This document shows, one piece after another, positions 54,281 through 63,731 of a DNA stretch of 64,000 nt (the first letter of the stretch is position 1; every line of letters starts with the position of its first letter). The notes beneath the pieces are model-generated. The model saw only the letters and a list, made by a program, of their open reading frames with translations. It was not told where the DNA came from and did not search any database. Position numbers and translations under genes: made by a program. This DNA comes from Aestuariivita sp. (GTDB taxonomy: Bacteria > Pseudomonadota > Alphaproteobacteria > Rhodobacterales > Rhodobacteraceae): assembly GCF_021404545.1 (NCBI RefSeq), contig NZ_JAAWWD010000005.1:1-64000 (forward strand), in the 5' to 3' direction.

Positions 54281-55302
54281 TGCGGCTGGCAAGCTACAAC
54301 ATAGAATGGTTCAGCAATCTCTTCGATGATGACAACAATCTGAATGTCGATCACCAGCCGTCTGGCCGTTACGAGGTGAGCCGCGCGGATCAGACCGGCG
54401 CAATTGCCCATGTCCTCAAGGCGCTGGATGCCGATGCGGTGATGGTGATCGAGGCACCGGACCAAAGCCGCAGGCGCGACACCGTGGCGGCCCTGGAGCA
54501 CTTCGCCGACGTTCTGGAATTGCGCACGTCCAAAGCGGTCATGGGCTTTCGCAACGACACCCAGCAGGAGATCGCGCTGCTTTACGATCCGAAGCGGTTG
54601 ACCGCAGAGCATGACCCTCTGGGCGACATTTACGACGCGCAGGCCCCCCGTTTCGACGGCCAGTTCCGTATTGACCTGGATATTGACGCGACCCGGGATG
54701 TGGTGCGATTTTCGAAACCTCCGCTGGAGCTTTCGGTGACCACTGCCGAGGGGCGGCGCCTGCGCTTGATCGGCGCACATCTGAAATCCAAAGCACCGCA
54801 TGGTGCGACCACCCGTGACGCGATCATGCGCCAGTCCATTGCGAACCGGCGCAAGCAGCTGGCCCAGGCCATCTGGCTGCGTGCGCGGATTGACGGACAT
54901 CTGAGCGCTGGCGACACGCTGATCGTGATGGGCGATCTCAACGACGGGCCGGGGCTGGATGAATACGAGCACCTCTTTGGCCGATCCTCGGTCGAGATTG
55001 TGATGGGCGATCCGGGGGGGGCAGGCTCGCTCTATGATCCGCACGCGCACCGCGCGCTGCAACGCAAGCTGGGGGCCAATCCGACCACCGCCCGGTTCTT
55101 CATCGAGCAGGAGAACCGATTTCTTCAGGCACTTCTCGATTACATCATGGTTTCGCCCGACCTGATGTCAGCGCGACCCTGCTGGCGGATCTGGCATCCG
55201 TTTGACGATCCGGAATGCTGGACGACGCCCGCGCTGCGCGAGGCGCTGCTCATGGCCTCCGATCACTTCCCTGTGACGTTGGATATCGAGCTCCGAGGTT
55301 AA
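54280..55302 (+). CDS. Endonuclease/exonuclease/phosphatase-family protein
   Basis: A 340-residue protein of the EEP fold (DNase I/APE-like hydrolases): RLASYNIEWFSNLFDDDNN (Asn and Glu of the active site), RLIGAHLKSKAPHGATTR, TLIVMGDLNDGPGLDEYEH (Asp, Asn) and SDHFPVTLDI (final His). No signal peptide. The substrate, DNA or a phosphoester, cannot be told. It is coupled to the TerB-DnaJ gene. Confidence 0.87.
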   Translation: MRLASYNIEWFSNLFDDDNNLNVDHQPSGRYEVSRADQTGAIAHVLKALDADAVMVIEAPDQSRRRDTVAALEHFADVLELRTSKAVMGFRNDTQQEIALLYDPKRLTAEHDPLGDIYDAQAPRFDGQFRIDLDIDATRDVVRFSKPPLELSVTTAEGRRLRLIGAHLKSKAPHGATTRDAIMRQSIANRRKQLAQAIWLRARIDGHLSAGDTLIVMGDLNDGPGLDEYEHLFGRSSVEIVMGDPGGAGSLYDPHAHRALQRKLGANPTTARFFIEQENRFLQALLDYIMVSPDLMSARPCWRIWHPFDDPECWTTPALREALLMASDHFPVTLDIELRG

Positions 55303-55333
55303 AGTTCCCGGCATCTTGGGCTATATTGATCTC

Positions 55334-55702
55334 ATGAAACCGATTGCTGTTCTTGTTTGCCTGGCCCTGACCAGTCCCGCCCTTGCCGAAGAGACGGACC
55401 CGCCCGGCCTGATGGAGCGGGGCGCGCAGATGTTTCTGGAAGGGTTGATGCAGGAGGTGGAGCCGCGGCTTGACGACCTTCAGGGGTTGGCGGACTCCTT
55501 TGGCCCAGCGATGCGCGGGTTTTTTGAGGAGATGGGCCCCGCCCTTGCCGATCTGGTGGAGCAGGTGGAGGATTGGTCTGTCTATCACCCGCCCGAGATT
55601 CTGCCCAACGGCGATATCATCATCCGGCGCAAGCAGGCTGCGCCAGAACCTGAGGACACGCCCGGTGAGGATTCCGATCCAAGCGGACCGGTTGAGCTCT
55701 GA
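55334..55702 (+). CDS. Small secreted acidic protein
   Basis: A 122-residue protein with a signal peptide (1-18, TSPALAEE region) and an acidic, helical mature part (GAQMFLEGLMQEVEPRLDDL, FFEEMGPALADLVEQVEDWS) ending in a Pro/Glu-rich tail. It belongs to a conserved roseobacter type sometimes labelled AAA+ family ATPase in annotations, but no ATPase motif is present. Function unknown. Confidence 0.7.
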   Translation: MKPIAVLVCLALTSPALAEETDPPGLMERGAQMFLEGLMQEVEPRLDDLQGLADSFGPAMRGFFEEMGPALADLVEQVEDWSVYHPPEILPNGDIIIRRKQAAPEPEDTPGEDSDPSGPVEL

Positions 55703-55708
55703 GCGGTT

Positions 55709-57244
55709 TCAGGTCGGCATCATCCGCACACGCACCTCCGCCTCCAGCGAGGCGGCGAGTGACATCAGGCGGGCTTCTGCCACCTCTCCGTAAAGTGCGC
55801 TGGCGGCTTTGGGAAAGCGGAGCTCCAGCACCTTTTTCTGTGGGAACCACCGGAACTCTCCCATGGGGACATCCGGCTGCATCCAGAACATCGCGCCGAA
55901 GCGCATGGCCTTGCCCAGAATCTCGGCCTGCAACTGTTCTTTGTCGCAGACCAGATTATAGAGATCCTCGAACCGCGTCCCCTCGCGCTTGTTGCGATAG
56001 CGGTGCAGCAGGGCAAGCCCCAGAAACACCCGTTCGGCATGTTTCAGACCGCCCAGATTGGCGCGGGTGGCATTGTCAAAACACGTCTCCGCCCGGTAGT
56101 CGGGATGCGCACGCCAGCTCACGTCGTGCAACAGGCACGCAGCCCGGATCAGCCGCAGCCGCGCGGGTGGGGCAGACCGAAAGAGCGGCAGGACGAAATC
56201 GTAAAGCGTCTTGCCGAACCCGGGCAGGCGGGCGTCCTTGGCCTCGGCAAACCGGCAGGCTTCGATCAGCGGATCGCGGTCGCGCAGCCGTTGCGGCATC
56301 TGCTCATAGAGCATGCCCTCGCGGATGCCATAGCTTGAGATCGCGATATCCTTGGGCCGGAAGGTGCGCACCAACCGTTTGAGGACTTCGGCGGCGTAGG
56401 GCACCAGCGCCATGCGTGTCGATGAAATGCCACAGGCCGCGCGCAGCGTCTCGGGGTCGGAATCGGCGATATACTTGGCCGTAGCCGATACCGAACTGGC
56501 CGTCATGCGGTATTCGTGCAGCACATGCAGGGGGTAGCCGCGCCGTTCCATGTCGATCCGGGCAATCGCGCGCCAGGACCCGCCGACCAGAAACAGCCGG
56601 TCACGTTGCGGGCCCATGCGATGGGCAAGATCCTCCATCACCTGACGGATATGGGCCTTGCGCCCGGCCTTGCCACCCGCGACCGCCTGAAGCTTCAGCG
56701 GGCCGAGGTTGGATGTCACGCGGCGGCCCACCCGACCCTCGCGGATCTCGGCCAATTCCATCGACGAGCCGCCGATATCGCAGACCAGACCGTAAGAACC
56801 CGGCCAGCCCAACAGCACGCCCTGGGCCGAAAGCCGGGCCTCTTCCTCTCCGTCGATGACCCATATGCGCAGGCCGGTCTCGCGCTGGACGTCCTCGCGA
56901 AAGGCCGGACCGTCTTCGGCATCGCGCACGGCGGCCGTGGCCACGGCCGTGAGCGGCGGCAAGTTCATTCCCTGTGCAAGAAGCTGAAACCGCTTGATCG
57001 CGGCCAGCGCCCTTTCGCGTCCACTTGGGTTCAGGCGCCCGGTCTCGGACAGGCCGGCACCCAGACCGCACATGATTTTTTCGTTGTAAAAGTAGGCCGG
57101 GCTGCGTGCTGCGCCGTCAAACACCACCAATCGAACCGAATTCGAGCCAACATCAATCACTCCCACGCGCGACAGCGCGCGCGCGGACGGATCGTCGAAC
57201 AAGGGCCTGCCAAACGGTTCCCACTGATCTGACAAGTCGTTCAT
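55709..57244 (-). CDS. ppx: Ppx/GppA phosphatase (exopolyphosphatase)
   Basis: A 511-residue protein of the ASKHA fold that removes phosphate from polyphosphate or pppGpp. Signatures are VGVIDVGSNSVRLVVFDG (phosphate 1 loop), VATAAVRDAEDGPAFREDVQ, GLVCDIGGSSMELAEIREG (phosphate 2) and the C-terminal HD-like domain (LLHDVSWRAHPDYRAE). It reads in the same direction as ppk, 54 bp downstream of it, so the pair controls polyphosphate turnover. Confidence 0.92.
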   Translation of the reverse strand: MNDLSDQWEPFGRPLFDDPSARALSRVGVIDVGSNSVRLVVFDGAARSPAYFYNEKIMCGLGAGLSETGRLNPSGRERALAAIKRFQLLAQGMNLPPLTAVATAAVRDAEDGPAFREDVQRETGLRIWVIDGEEEARLSAQGVLLGWPGSYGLVCDIGGSSMELAEIREGRVGRRVTSNLGPLKLQAVAGGKAGRKAHIRQVMEDLAHRMGPQRDRLFLVGGSWRAIARIDMERRGYPLHVLHEYRMTASSVSATAKYIADSDPETLRAACGISSTRMALVPYAAEVLKRLVRTFRPKDIAISSYGIREGMLYEQMPQRLRDRDPLIEACRFAEAKDARLPGFGKTLYDFVLPLFRSAPPARLRLIRAACLLHDVSWRAHPDYRAETCFDNATRANLGGLKHAERVFLGLALLHRYRNKREGTRFEDLYNLVCDKEQLQAEILGKAMRFGAMFWMQPDVPMGEFRWFPQKKVLELRFPKAASALYGEVAEARLMSLAASLEAEVRVRMMPT

Positions 57245-57298
57245 TCATCCCCCGGACCTGCACCGCCACCATGCGCATTGCAGGGTGCCCGGTCAATC

Positions 57299-59473
57299 TT
57301 ACTCCTCGGTATGCGTCAGTTTGGGCACATCCGATGCTCCCGCCGATCCCCGACCCGACAGCGACGGGTTCTCCATGAAGAACCGGTGGCAGTTAAACGC
57401 AAATGCCCCCTCGGGCACTTGTGCGCGGGTGAAACTGCCGTCGGGGTTCATCACCCAGCTTTGCGCGACATCGGCCAGATTGGCAGCCATCACCTGATTG
57501 ACGATCTGCGCCTTGACCGTTGCATTGGTGGTTTCAACCAGGGTTTCAACCCGCCGGTTGAGGTTGCGGCCCATCCAGTCTGCCGAAGAGATAAAGACCC
57601 GCGCCTTTTTCGACGGCAGGCCCGCGCCATTGCCGAAACACACGATGCGGGAATGTTCCAGAAACCGGCCCACGATGGATTTCACGCGGATGTTTTCCGA
57701 CAGACCCTTGATGCCGGGACGCAACCCGCAGATGCCCCGGATGACCAGGCTGATCTTGACGCCCGCCTGTGAGGCGGCATAAAGCGCGTCGATGACCTCG
57801 CTTTCGATCAGCGAGTTCATCTTGGCCCAGATCTCTGCCGGACGCCCGGCCTGCGCATGCTCGATCTCGGCCGCGATCCTCTCCAGGAGGCGCGGTTTGA
57901 GCGAGGTCGGCGAAATCGCCAGGTTTTCCAGGCTGTCGGGCTGGGCATAGCCCGACAGATAGTTAAAGACCTTTGTGGCATCGCGCCCCAGGGCGGTATC
58001 GCAGGTGAAAAAGCTCAGATCGGTATAGATGCGCGCCGTGATCGGGTGATAATTGCCGGTGCCGTAATGGGTATAGGTGACCAGGTTGTCGCCCTCGCGC
58101 CGGACCACGGTTGAGATTTTCGCATGCGTCTTGAGGTCCAAAAACCCATAGACCACATGCGCGCCCGCCCGTTCCAGACGGCGCGACTGGCGGATATTGG
58201 CGGCTTCGTCAAAGCGCGCTTTCAACTCCACCAGAGCGGTGACGGATTTGCCATCCTCGGCGGCCTCACACAGCGCCTCGACCACCGGGGAATTCTTCGA
58301 CGTTCGGTACAGCGTCTGTTTGATCGCCACCACGTCAGGGTCGCGCGCGGCCTGTTGCAAGAACCGGATAACCATGTCGAAGGTCTCGTAAGGATGATGC
58401 AGCAGCATGTCCTTTTGGCGGATTGCCGCGAACATATCGCCGTCATGATCCTGCACCCGTTCGGGCACGCGCGGGGTAAAGGGCGGCCAGAGAAGATCGG
58501 GGCGCTCGTCCAGCACCAGCTCGCTCAGGTCCGCGACACCGATCATGCCGTCAATCTCAACCAGCTCATCCTCGGTCACGTGGAGCTGATCCATGATCAG
58601 GCTTTTGAGCTTGGGCGGTGCGCCCGCAGAATGGGTCATGCGCACCACCTCGCCCCGGCGGCGGCGCTTGAGGGCAACCTCGAACTCGCGCACCAGATCC
58701 TCGGCCTCCTCCTCGACCTCCAGATCGCTGTCGCGCAGCACACGAAAGGCAAAGTGGTTTTTGACTTTATAGCCGGGGAACAGATGGTCGATCTTCAACA
58801 GCAGCAGATCTTCGAGGGGCAGGAAACGTTGCGTTCCCGGCTCGGACGGCAGGCGCACGAACCGGTTCACCTGTGCCGGGATCGGGAGAAGAGCCTGCAA
58901 GGGCCGCTTGTCTCGGATCCGCTCCAGTTGCAGGGCCAGCGAAAAACCGGTGTTGGGCAGGAACGGAAAGGGGTGGGCGGGATCGATCGCAAGCGGCGAC
59001 AGAACGGCAAACACGCGATTGAGAAACACATCATCAAGGTGCTGGCGATCCGTCTGTGTCAGCGCGTCGCTGTGCAGGATGGAAATCCCCTGCGCCTCCA
59101 TTTCGGTCTTGAGAGTGGCCAGCACCGCCTGTTGCGACATCAAAAGACGCCGCGCGTCCTCGCTGATCAGCACCAGTTGCTCTGCCGGGGTCAGCCCGTC
59201 GGCGGCCGGCGTTATGTTGCCAGCATGGGCCAGTTCGCGCAGGCCCGCCACGCGCACGGTGTAGAACTCATCGAGATTGGTGGCCGAAATCGACAGGAAC
59301 CGCAGCCGCTCCAGGAGCGGCACACGGGGATTTTCGGCCTCTTCCAGAACGCGCCAGTTGAAGCCGACCCAGCTCAGTTCACGATTGAAGAACCGGCCCG
59401 GGCCCGTTGGGTCCAGATCGGCCAGTTCCGCAGGTTCAGGGAACGGGGATTTCAGAAAATCTGCAAGTGTCAT
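57299..59473 (-). CDS. ppk: Polyphosphate kinase 1
   Basis: A 724-residue kinase that makes polyphosphate from ATP. Signatures are [56 protein letters not shown] (autophosphorylated His in the phospholipase-D-like fold), [20 protein letters not shown] and [20 protein letters not shown]. The length is normal for PPK1. ppx lies just downstream and hda upstream, all on the minus strand. Confidence 0.95.
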   Translation of the reverse strand: MTLADFLKSPFPEPAELADLDPTGPGRFFNRELSWVGFNWRVLEEAENPRVPLLERLRFLSISATNLDEFYTVRVAGLRELAHAGNITPAADGLTPAEQLVLISEDARRLLMSQQAVLATLKTEMEAQGISILHSDALTQTDRQHLDDVFLNRVFAVLSPLAIDPAHPFPFLPNTGFSLALQLERIRDKRPLQALLPIPAQVNRFVRLPSEPGTQRFLPLEDLLLLKIDHLFPGYKVKNHFAFRVLRDSDLEVEEEAEDLVREFEVALKRRRRGEVVRMTHSAGAPPKLKSLIMDQLHVTEDELVEIDGMIGVADLSELVLDERPDLLWPPFTPRVPERVQDHDGDMFAAIRQKDMLLHHPYETFDMVIRFLQQAARDPDVVAIKQTLYRTSKNSPVVEALCEAAEDGKSVTALVELKARFDEAANIRQSRRLERAGAHVVYGFLDLKTHAKISTVVRREGDNLVTYTHYGTGNYHPITARIYTDLSFFTCDTALGRDATKVFNYLSGYAQPDSLENLAISPTSLKPRLLERIAAEIEHAQAGRPAEIWAKMNSLIESEVIDALYAASQAGVKISLVIRGICGLRPGIKGLSENIRVKSIVGRFLEHSRIVCFGNGAGLPSKKARVFISSADWMGRNLNRRVETLVETTNATVKAQIVNQVMAANLADVAQSWVMNPDGSFTRAQVPEGAFAFNCHRFFMENPSLSGRGSAGASDVPKLTHTEE

Positions 59474-59518
59474 AGGCGCTTGATCGCGGGGGGATGTGTC
59501 AGGAGCATGACGACGATG

Positions 59519-60199
59519 TTACGCGGTCTTGTCGGCAGGGCCAAGCACATCCGCAGCAAGTCGCCGCGTGAGAGGCCGCCCCTTGGACAGGCTGGCGTGA
59601 TCGAGGCGATCAACAACGCTCTGGGCGGCGGCAAAGGACCGTTCCATCCGTTTGACCAGATATGGGATCAGGTCCGGTTTCGGGGCAATCTGGCGATCTG
59701 CGAACAGCTTTGCCAAAAGCGCGGACAGCAGCAGATCGTCGGGGGGCTCAAGCGTGACAGACTGTGTCCCCTCCATCCGGCTTTGCAGATCCGGCAGGGT
59801 CAGCCCCCAATGGCGCGGTGTGCCTTGCCCGGTCAGCAACAGTGTATGCCCATTGGCCAATATCAGATTGTGAAGGTGAAACAGGGCCTCTTGCGGTCCG
59901 TGCTGCCCCGCGAGGGCAGGGATATCCTCGACGCACACGGGCCCCTCGGCCAGCTCTGCGATGTCTGCCTCCGCAAGAGCCGTCGCCGGTACGATCCGGG
60001 CATTGGTCTGGGCGGCCCAGACATGGGCCAGATGGGTTTTGCCTGCGCCTTCAGGCCCGCTCAGGATCAGCTTGCCGCTTGACCAGCGCGCACTGTTTTC
60101 CACCATCGCGACGGCCAAGGCGTTCGACGGGGCAACAAAGAAATCCTCCCGCCCCAGCGCCGCCTTGCCGGGCAGATCGAAACTCAGCTGTTCGGGCAT
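59519..60199 (-). CDS. hda: DnaA-like Hda regulator
   Basis: A 226-residue AAA+ protein without the DnaA DNA-binding domain, as in HdaA, which helps inactivate DnaA-ATP at the replisome. Walker A is LSGPEGAGKTHLAHVWAA. The N-terminal QLSFDLPGKAALGREDF carries a clamp-binding-like Q-L-S-F sequence. Walker B is VCVEDIPAL. ATG 60199 overlaps the permease stop (ATGA); the long open frame upstream is not real. Confidence 0.85.
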   Translation of the reverse strand: MPEQLSFDLPGKAALGREDFFVAPSNALAVAMVENSARWSSGKLILSGPEGAGKTHLAHVWAAQTNARIVPATALAEADIAELAEGPVCVEDIPALAGQHGPQEALFHLHNLILANGHTLLLTGQGTPRHWGLTLPDLQSRMEGTQSVTLEPPDDLLLSALLAKLFADRQIAPKPDLIPYLVKRMERSFAAAQSVVDRLDHASLSKGRPLTRRLAADVLGPADKTA

Positions 60200-61266
60200 C
60201 AGCTCTTGTCCTGGTCCGAAAGCCCACGGTAAAGACGGCTGTCTTTGTATTGATCCACGGCAAATCGGGTGAGTACACCCAGCGCTGCGGCCACCGGCAC
60301 CGCGATCAACATCCCGACAAAGCCAAAGAGCGTGCCAAACACGCTGAGCGCCAGAAGCAGCCAGACAGGGTGCAGCCCGACCGAGCTGCCTACCAGCTTG
60401 GGGGTCAGCACATTGCCCTCGACCACCTGGCCCAGCATGAAGATGCCCGCCACCAGACCCAGCGAGATCCAGTCCCCCCAGAACTGAAAGAGACCCAGCC
60501 CCAGCGCCAGCGCCCCGCCCAAGAGGGCGCCCAGATACGGAATAAACGTGATGAGCCCGGCAACAAATCCAACCACCATCCCGAATTGCAGCCCGACCAG
60601 CATCAGCGCGATGGCGTAATACGTGCCCAGGATCAGGCAAACCGTTCCCATCCCACGGATGAACGAGGCCAGGGTATCGTCGATCTCGGCCGCCAGTCTG
60701 CGGATCACCGGCGCATGATCGCGCGGCAGCATCTCGTCGATGCGCGCGATCATCCGATCCCAATCCAGCAGCAGGTAAACCGCCACCACCGGCGCCACCA
60801 CAAGCAAGATCACGACATTCAGCACACCCATCGCCGAACTCAGCAGCGTATTGAGCAACTCACCGCCTCGGGACTGGATCGTCTCACCGATCGAGGTCAG
60901 CGTCTGGCGCAGGGTTGACCCTTCGTCCAGCGCGGAGGGAAAGCGCTCACTGACCACGGTGTGCAGATCGCGAAAGAGCTGCGGCGCCGTGTTCACAAGC
61001 TGGACCGACTGGCTGACCAATGTCGGGATCACCAAAAGCGCCATGATCACAAAAATCAGCACGCCAACAATGGTGATGACCGCCGTCGCGATCGCGCGCG
61101 ACAGGCCCATTCGTTCCAGTCGGTCCGCCACCGGATCGAGGAAATAGGCGATTGCTCCGCCGATCACAAAGGGCAGCAGGACATCCCCCAAAAGCCATAA
61201 CAACAGCACGAAAAGCGCTGTCGCAAGTCCCCAGTATTTCAGCTGATCCCGAACGGGCAGCGCCAT
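60199..61266 (-). CDS. AI-2E family (PerM-like) permease
   Basis: A 355-residue membrane protein with about eight helices, of the AI-2E/PerM type: FVIGGAIAYFLDPVADRLER, LTFIPYLGALLGGALALGL-like region (FIPYLGALLGGALALGLGLF) and GFVGMLIAVPVAAALGVL. Substrates differ within the family. ATG 61266 is chosen to match family start (MALPVRDQLKYWG). It precedes hda with a 4-nt overlap, an order common in this group. Confidence 0.9.
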   Translation of the reverse strand: MALPVRDQLKYWGLATALFVLLLWLLGDVLLPFVIGGAIAYFLDPVADRLERMGLSRAIATAVITIVGVLIFVIMALLVIPTLVSQSVQLVNTAPQLFRDLHTVVSERFPSALDEGSTLRQTLTSIGETIQSRGGELLNTLLSSAMGVLNVVILLVVAPVVAVYLLLDWDRMIARIDEMLPRDHAPVIRRLAAEIDDTLASFIRGMGTVCLILGTYYAIALMLVGLQFGMVVGFVAGLITFIPYLGALLGGALALGLGLFQFWGDWISLGLVAGIFMLGQVVEGNVLTPKLVGSSVGLHPVWLLLALSVFGTLFGFVGMLIAVPVAAALGVLTRFAVDQYKDSRLYRGLSDQDKS

Positions 61267-61426
61267 GACATATGCTCCTCTTTCCCAAGAGATGACCCAG
61301 CCTGCGCGGCGGTGCAACCCGATCCTTGATTCCGTGCGCGGCATAGTGATGTTAGCGTTAAACTCCACCCAGAGCGTCTGAAAAAGGGCTGGGTTTACCG
61401 TCCATTACAGCGAATATCGCCGAAAC

Positions 61427-61444
61427 TGTAACGAAATATTGACA
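61427..61444. promoter_or_regulatory. PpsR/CrtJ site 1
   Basis: TGT-N12-ACA, the binding element of the aerobic photosynthesis-gene repressor PpsR/CrtJ. It overlaps the putative -35 hexamer, a position where binding would block the polymerase. Confidence 0.7.
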
Positions 61445-61452
61445 CATATATA

Positions 61453-61470
61453 TGTCAAGCTAAGCTTACA
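61453..61470. promoter_or_regulatory. PpsR/CrtJ site 2
   Basis: A second TGT-N12-ACA element, 8 bp after the first, overlapping the putative -10. Two sites at this spacing suit cooperative binding as known for PpsR/CrtJ at puc and bch promoters. Confidence 0.7.
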
Positions 61471-61596
61471 CTAGCGAGATCCGGCCCAACATCGCAGGCT
61501 GTCTGTGTTGGCTCGGTGGGGTGTGACGGCGGGAGCGAGACCGATCCAGATACCTGCACATCTGAAGTACAGCCTATGGACACGGAGGATACGAAC

Positions 61597-61755
61597 ATGT
61601 CCGATAACGATCCCGACAAAGTCTGGCCAACCGGTCTGACGCTGAGGGAAGCTGAGGAGGTTCACAGCTATCTCATTGACGGAACCCGGGTCTTCGGGGT
61701 GATTGCGCTTCTGGCGCATGTCCTCGTTGCGGCCACCACACCGTGGCTGGGATAA
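61597..61755 (+). CDS. pucB: Light-harvesting 2 beta polypeptide
   Basis: A 52-residue antenna protein. KVWPTGLTLREAEEVHSYLI (His23) and GTRVFGVIALLAHVLVAATT, then PWLG, match LH2 beta; His41 would ligate the ring bacteriochlorophyll. ATG 61597 has GGAGG 9 nt before it. It pairs with PucA, starting 10 bp downstream. Confidence 0.95.
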   Translation: MSDNDPDKVWPTGLTLREAEEVHSYLIDGTRVFGVIALLAHVLVAATTPWLG

Positions 61756-61765
61756 GGAGAGCGTC

Positions 61766-62101
61766 ATGAACAATTCGAAAATGTGGCTTGTGGTGAAGCC
61801 GACCGTTGGCGTTCCGCTGTTTCTGTCGGCAGTGGCCATCGGCTCTTTTGCTGTGCATGTGGCGGTTCTGACGAACACCTCGTGGGTGTCGGATTTCCTG
61901 TCCGGCGTGCCGATGGGGACGGGCGATCAGACTGCGGCTCTGGAACGGGATGCGGCAACTGCGCAGGCATCGTTCGATGCCCAGGCGATGGATGGTCAGG
62001 CCATTCTGGTCACGCTTCCCGATGGCACCACGGCGCGCGCGGTCATCGAACTGCCCAAGGCTTTGGCCGCGGCACAGTCCGGAACGTTGCCCGACGGGTA
62101 A
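61766..62101 (+). CDS. pucA: Light-harvesting 2 alpha polypeptide, with C-terminal extension
   Basis: A 111-residue antenna protein; usual LH2 alpha is 50-60. Residues 1-47 align without gaps: MWLVVKPTVGVPLFLSAVAI, His31 ligand in FAVHVAVLTNTSW. Positions 44-45 are Phe-Leu, where 850-nm LH2 has Tyr with Tyr or Trp. Residues 50-111 are a hydrophilic extension (TGDQTAALERDAATAQASFD, ending QSGTLPDG) probably at the periplasmic face. GGAGAG precedes the ATG. Confidence 0.93.
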   Translation: MNNSKMWLVVKPTVGVPLFLSAVAIGSFAVHVAVLTNTSWVSDFLSGVPMGTGDQTAALERDAATAQASFDAQAMDGQAILVTLPDGTTARAVIELPKALAAAQSGTLPDG

Positions 62102-62136
62102 CGCGCAGCGGTCTGCGTCAAGATCAGAGCGTCTGA

Positions 62137-62161
62137 CCCGGCGAGAGTGCGTCGGGCCGGG
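62137..62161 (+). other. Stem after pucA
   Basis: CCCGGC and GCCGGG pair across a 13-nt loop 36 bp after pucA. Stems after pucBA are known in Rhodobacter to stabilise the antenna message relative to pucC. Confidence 0.45.
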
Positions 62162-62166
62162 CCTCA

Positions 62167-62203
62167 TCCCTCACATGTGATGTGTTTTTCGCGCGGTGAG
62201 GGA
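62167..62203 (+). other. Stem before pucC
   Basis: TCCCTCAC and GTGAGGGA form a perfect 8-bp stem whose end is 1 bp from the pucC ribosome site (GGGGAGG). It may protect pucBA mRNA or dampen pucC translation. Confidence 0.5.
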
Positions 62204-62216
62204 CGGGGAGGACGGC

Positions 62217-63731
62217 ATGTTTAACTACCGACAATTTGCCTATAATCGCTTGGCGCGGATCGCGCCGCGATACCTTCCTTTTGCCGATGTCGCGACCGAG
62301 GATGTGCCGCTGTCGCGGCTTTTGCGTCTGTCGCTGTTTCAGGTCACGGTCGGCATGGCGCTTGTGTTGATGGTGGGTACGCTCAACCGTGTGATGATCG
62401 TCGAACTGAATGTCCCGGCCTCTTTGGTGGCGGGGATGATCGCGCTGCCTTTGGTCTTTGCGCCATTTCGCGCGCTGATCGGCTTCAAGTCCGATACCTT
62501 TACATCTGCGCTGGGCTGGCGACGGGTGCCGTTCATCTGGAAGGGCTCGATGTGGCAGTTCGGCGGCTTTGCCATCATGCCCTTTGCCCTTCTGGTGCTC
62601 TCGGGCTATGGCGAGGCGGTGGATGCGCCGCGCTGGCTGGGTCTGGGATCGGCCGCGCTGTCGTTCCTGCTGGTGGGGGCGGGCATGCACACAGTGCAGA
62701 CCGTGGGCCTTGCGCTGGCCACCGATCTGGTGCCCGAAGAAGATCAGCCCAAGGTCGTGGGACTGATGTATGTGATGCTCCTTTTGGGGATGGTCGTGTC
62801 GGCCTTCGTCTTCGGAGCCTTGTTGGAGAATTACACGCCCGGACGCCTCATTCAGGTCATCCAGGGCTGCGCGGTGGTCACGATCGTGCTCAACGCGATT
62901 GCCATGTGGCAGCAGGAGCCGCGCGACCGCGTGCGCGCTCAACAGATGCGCAACCGCACCAGCACCCCGTCCTTTGCCCAAAGCTGGCGTGGCCTGGTGC
63001 GGTACGATGGGGCGATGCGGCTGCTGGTGGTGATCGGGCTGGGCACCTTCGCCTATGGCATGGCCGATGTGCTGCTGGAACCCTATGGCGGTCAGGTCCT
63101 GGGGATGAGCGTGGCCCAGACCACGAAACTCACCGCCGTTCTGGCGGGGGGCACGCTGATCGGCTTCGCGCTGGCCTCTTACACGCTGGGGCGGGGGGCC
63201 AATCCGCTGCGCCTGGCGCGGCTGGGGGCGCTGGTGGGCGTTCCGGGCTTTGTGGCGATCGTGCTGGCGGCGCACAGCGGCGATCTGTCGATCTTTATTC
63301 TGGGCACTTTCGCGATCGGGTTCGGCGCGGGGCTTTTCAGCCATGGCACGCTGACGGCCACGATGCGCCGCGCCCCGCGCGACCAGATCGGTCTGGCGCT
63401 GGGCGCCTGGGGGGCCGTGCAGGCGACCGCGGCGGGCGTCGGCGTCGCGCTGGGCGGGATCTTGCGCGATATCGTGCTGCATCTGCCCATCGCCGAGGCT
63501 GTGGATGCCGCCACGCCCTATATCACTGTCTTTGCGCTGGAGGGGGCGGTGCTGCTGATGGCTCTGATCGCGTCGCTGCGTCTGACTGGCGCCGGGCGCG
63601 TCGCATCCGGCCCCGAAGGCACTGTATCAAATTTCGAGTTGCAGCTCGAACCTGCGAGGAGGGGTGAGGGATCACCGCAGGGTCTTAACCGACCTCACAC
63701 GCAGTCACCGCGACCACAGGAGGTAACATGA
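62217..63731 (+). CDS. pucC: LH2 assembly protein PucC
   Basis: A 504-residue MFS-like membrane protein of the PucC/LhaA (BCD) family with 12 predicted helices, needed for LH2 assembly or bacteriochlorophyll delivery. Signatures are LRLSLFQVTVGMALVLMVGT, NRVMIVELNVPASLVA, PFIWKGSMWQFGGFAIMPFA and GMADVLLEPYGGQVLGMSVA. The C-terminal 45 residues are extra, polar and partly basic. It overlaps the next gene by 4 nt (ATGA). Confidence 0.93.
   Translation: MFNYRQFAYNRLARIAPRYLPFADVATEDVPLSRLLRLSLFQVTVGMALVLMVGTLNRVMIVELNVPASLVAGMIALPLVFAPFRALIGFKSDTFTSALGWRRVPFIWKGSMWQFGGFAIMPFALLVLSGYGEAVDAPRWLGLGSAALSFLLVGAGMHTVQTVGLALATDLVPEEDQPKVVGLMYVMLLLGMVVSAFVFGALLENYTPGRLIQVIQGCAVVTIVLNAIAMWQQEPRDRVRAQQMRNRTSTPSFAQSWRGLVRYDGAMRLLVVIGLGTFAYGMADVLLEPYGGQVLGMSVAQTTKLTAVLAGGTLIGFALASYTLGRGANPLRLARLGALVGVPGFVAIVLAAHSGDLSIFILGTFAIGFGAGLFSHGTLTATMRRAPRDQIGLALGAWGAVQATAAGVGVALGGILRDIVLHLPIAEAVDAATPYITVFALEGAVLLMALIASLRLTGAGRVASGPEGTVSNFELQLEPARRGEGSPQGLNRPHTQSPRPQEVT

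Larger units (their letters stand above)
61267..61596. promoter_or_regulatory. puc operon promoter region
   Basis: A 330-bp region between the divergent permease and pucB. It contains two TGT-N12-ACA elements, a near-palindromic TTGACACATATATATGTCAA at 61439-61458 whose left half is a good -35 (TTGACA), and TAAGCT 16 bp later as a possible -10. The leader of about 120 nt before pucB holds no gene. Confidence 0.65.

Noticed and set aside
58124-60082. 652-aa frame opposite ppk and hda
   Set aside because: Antisense shadow spanning two real minus-strand genes.
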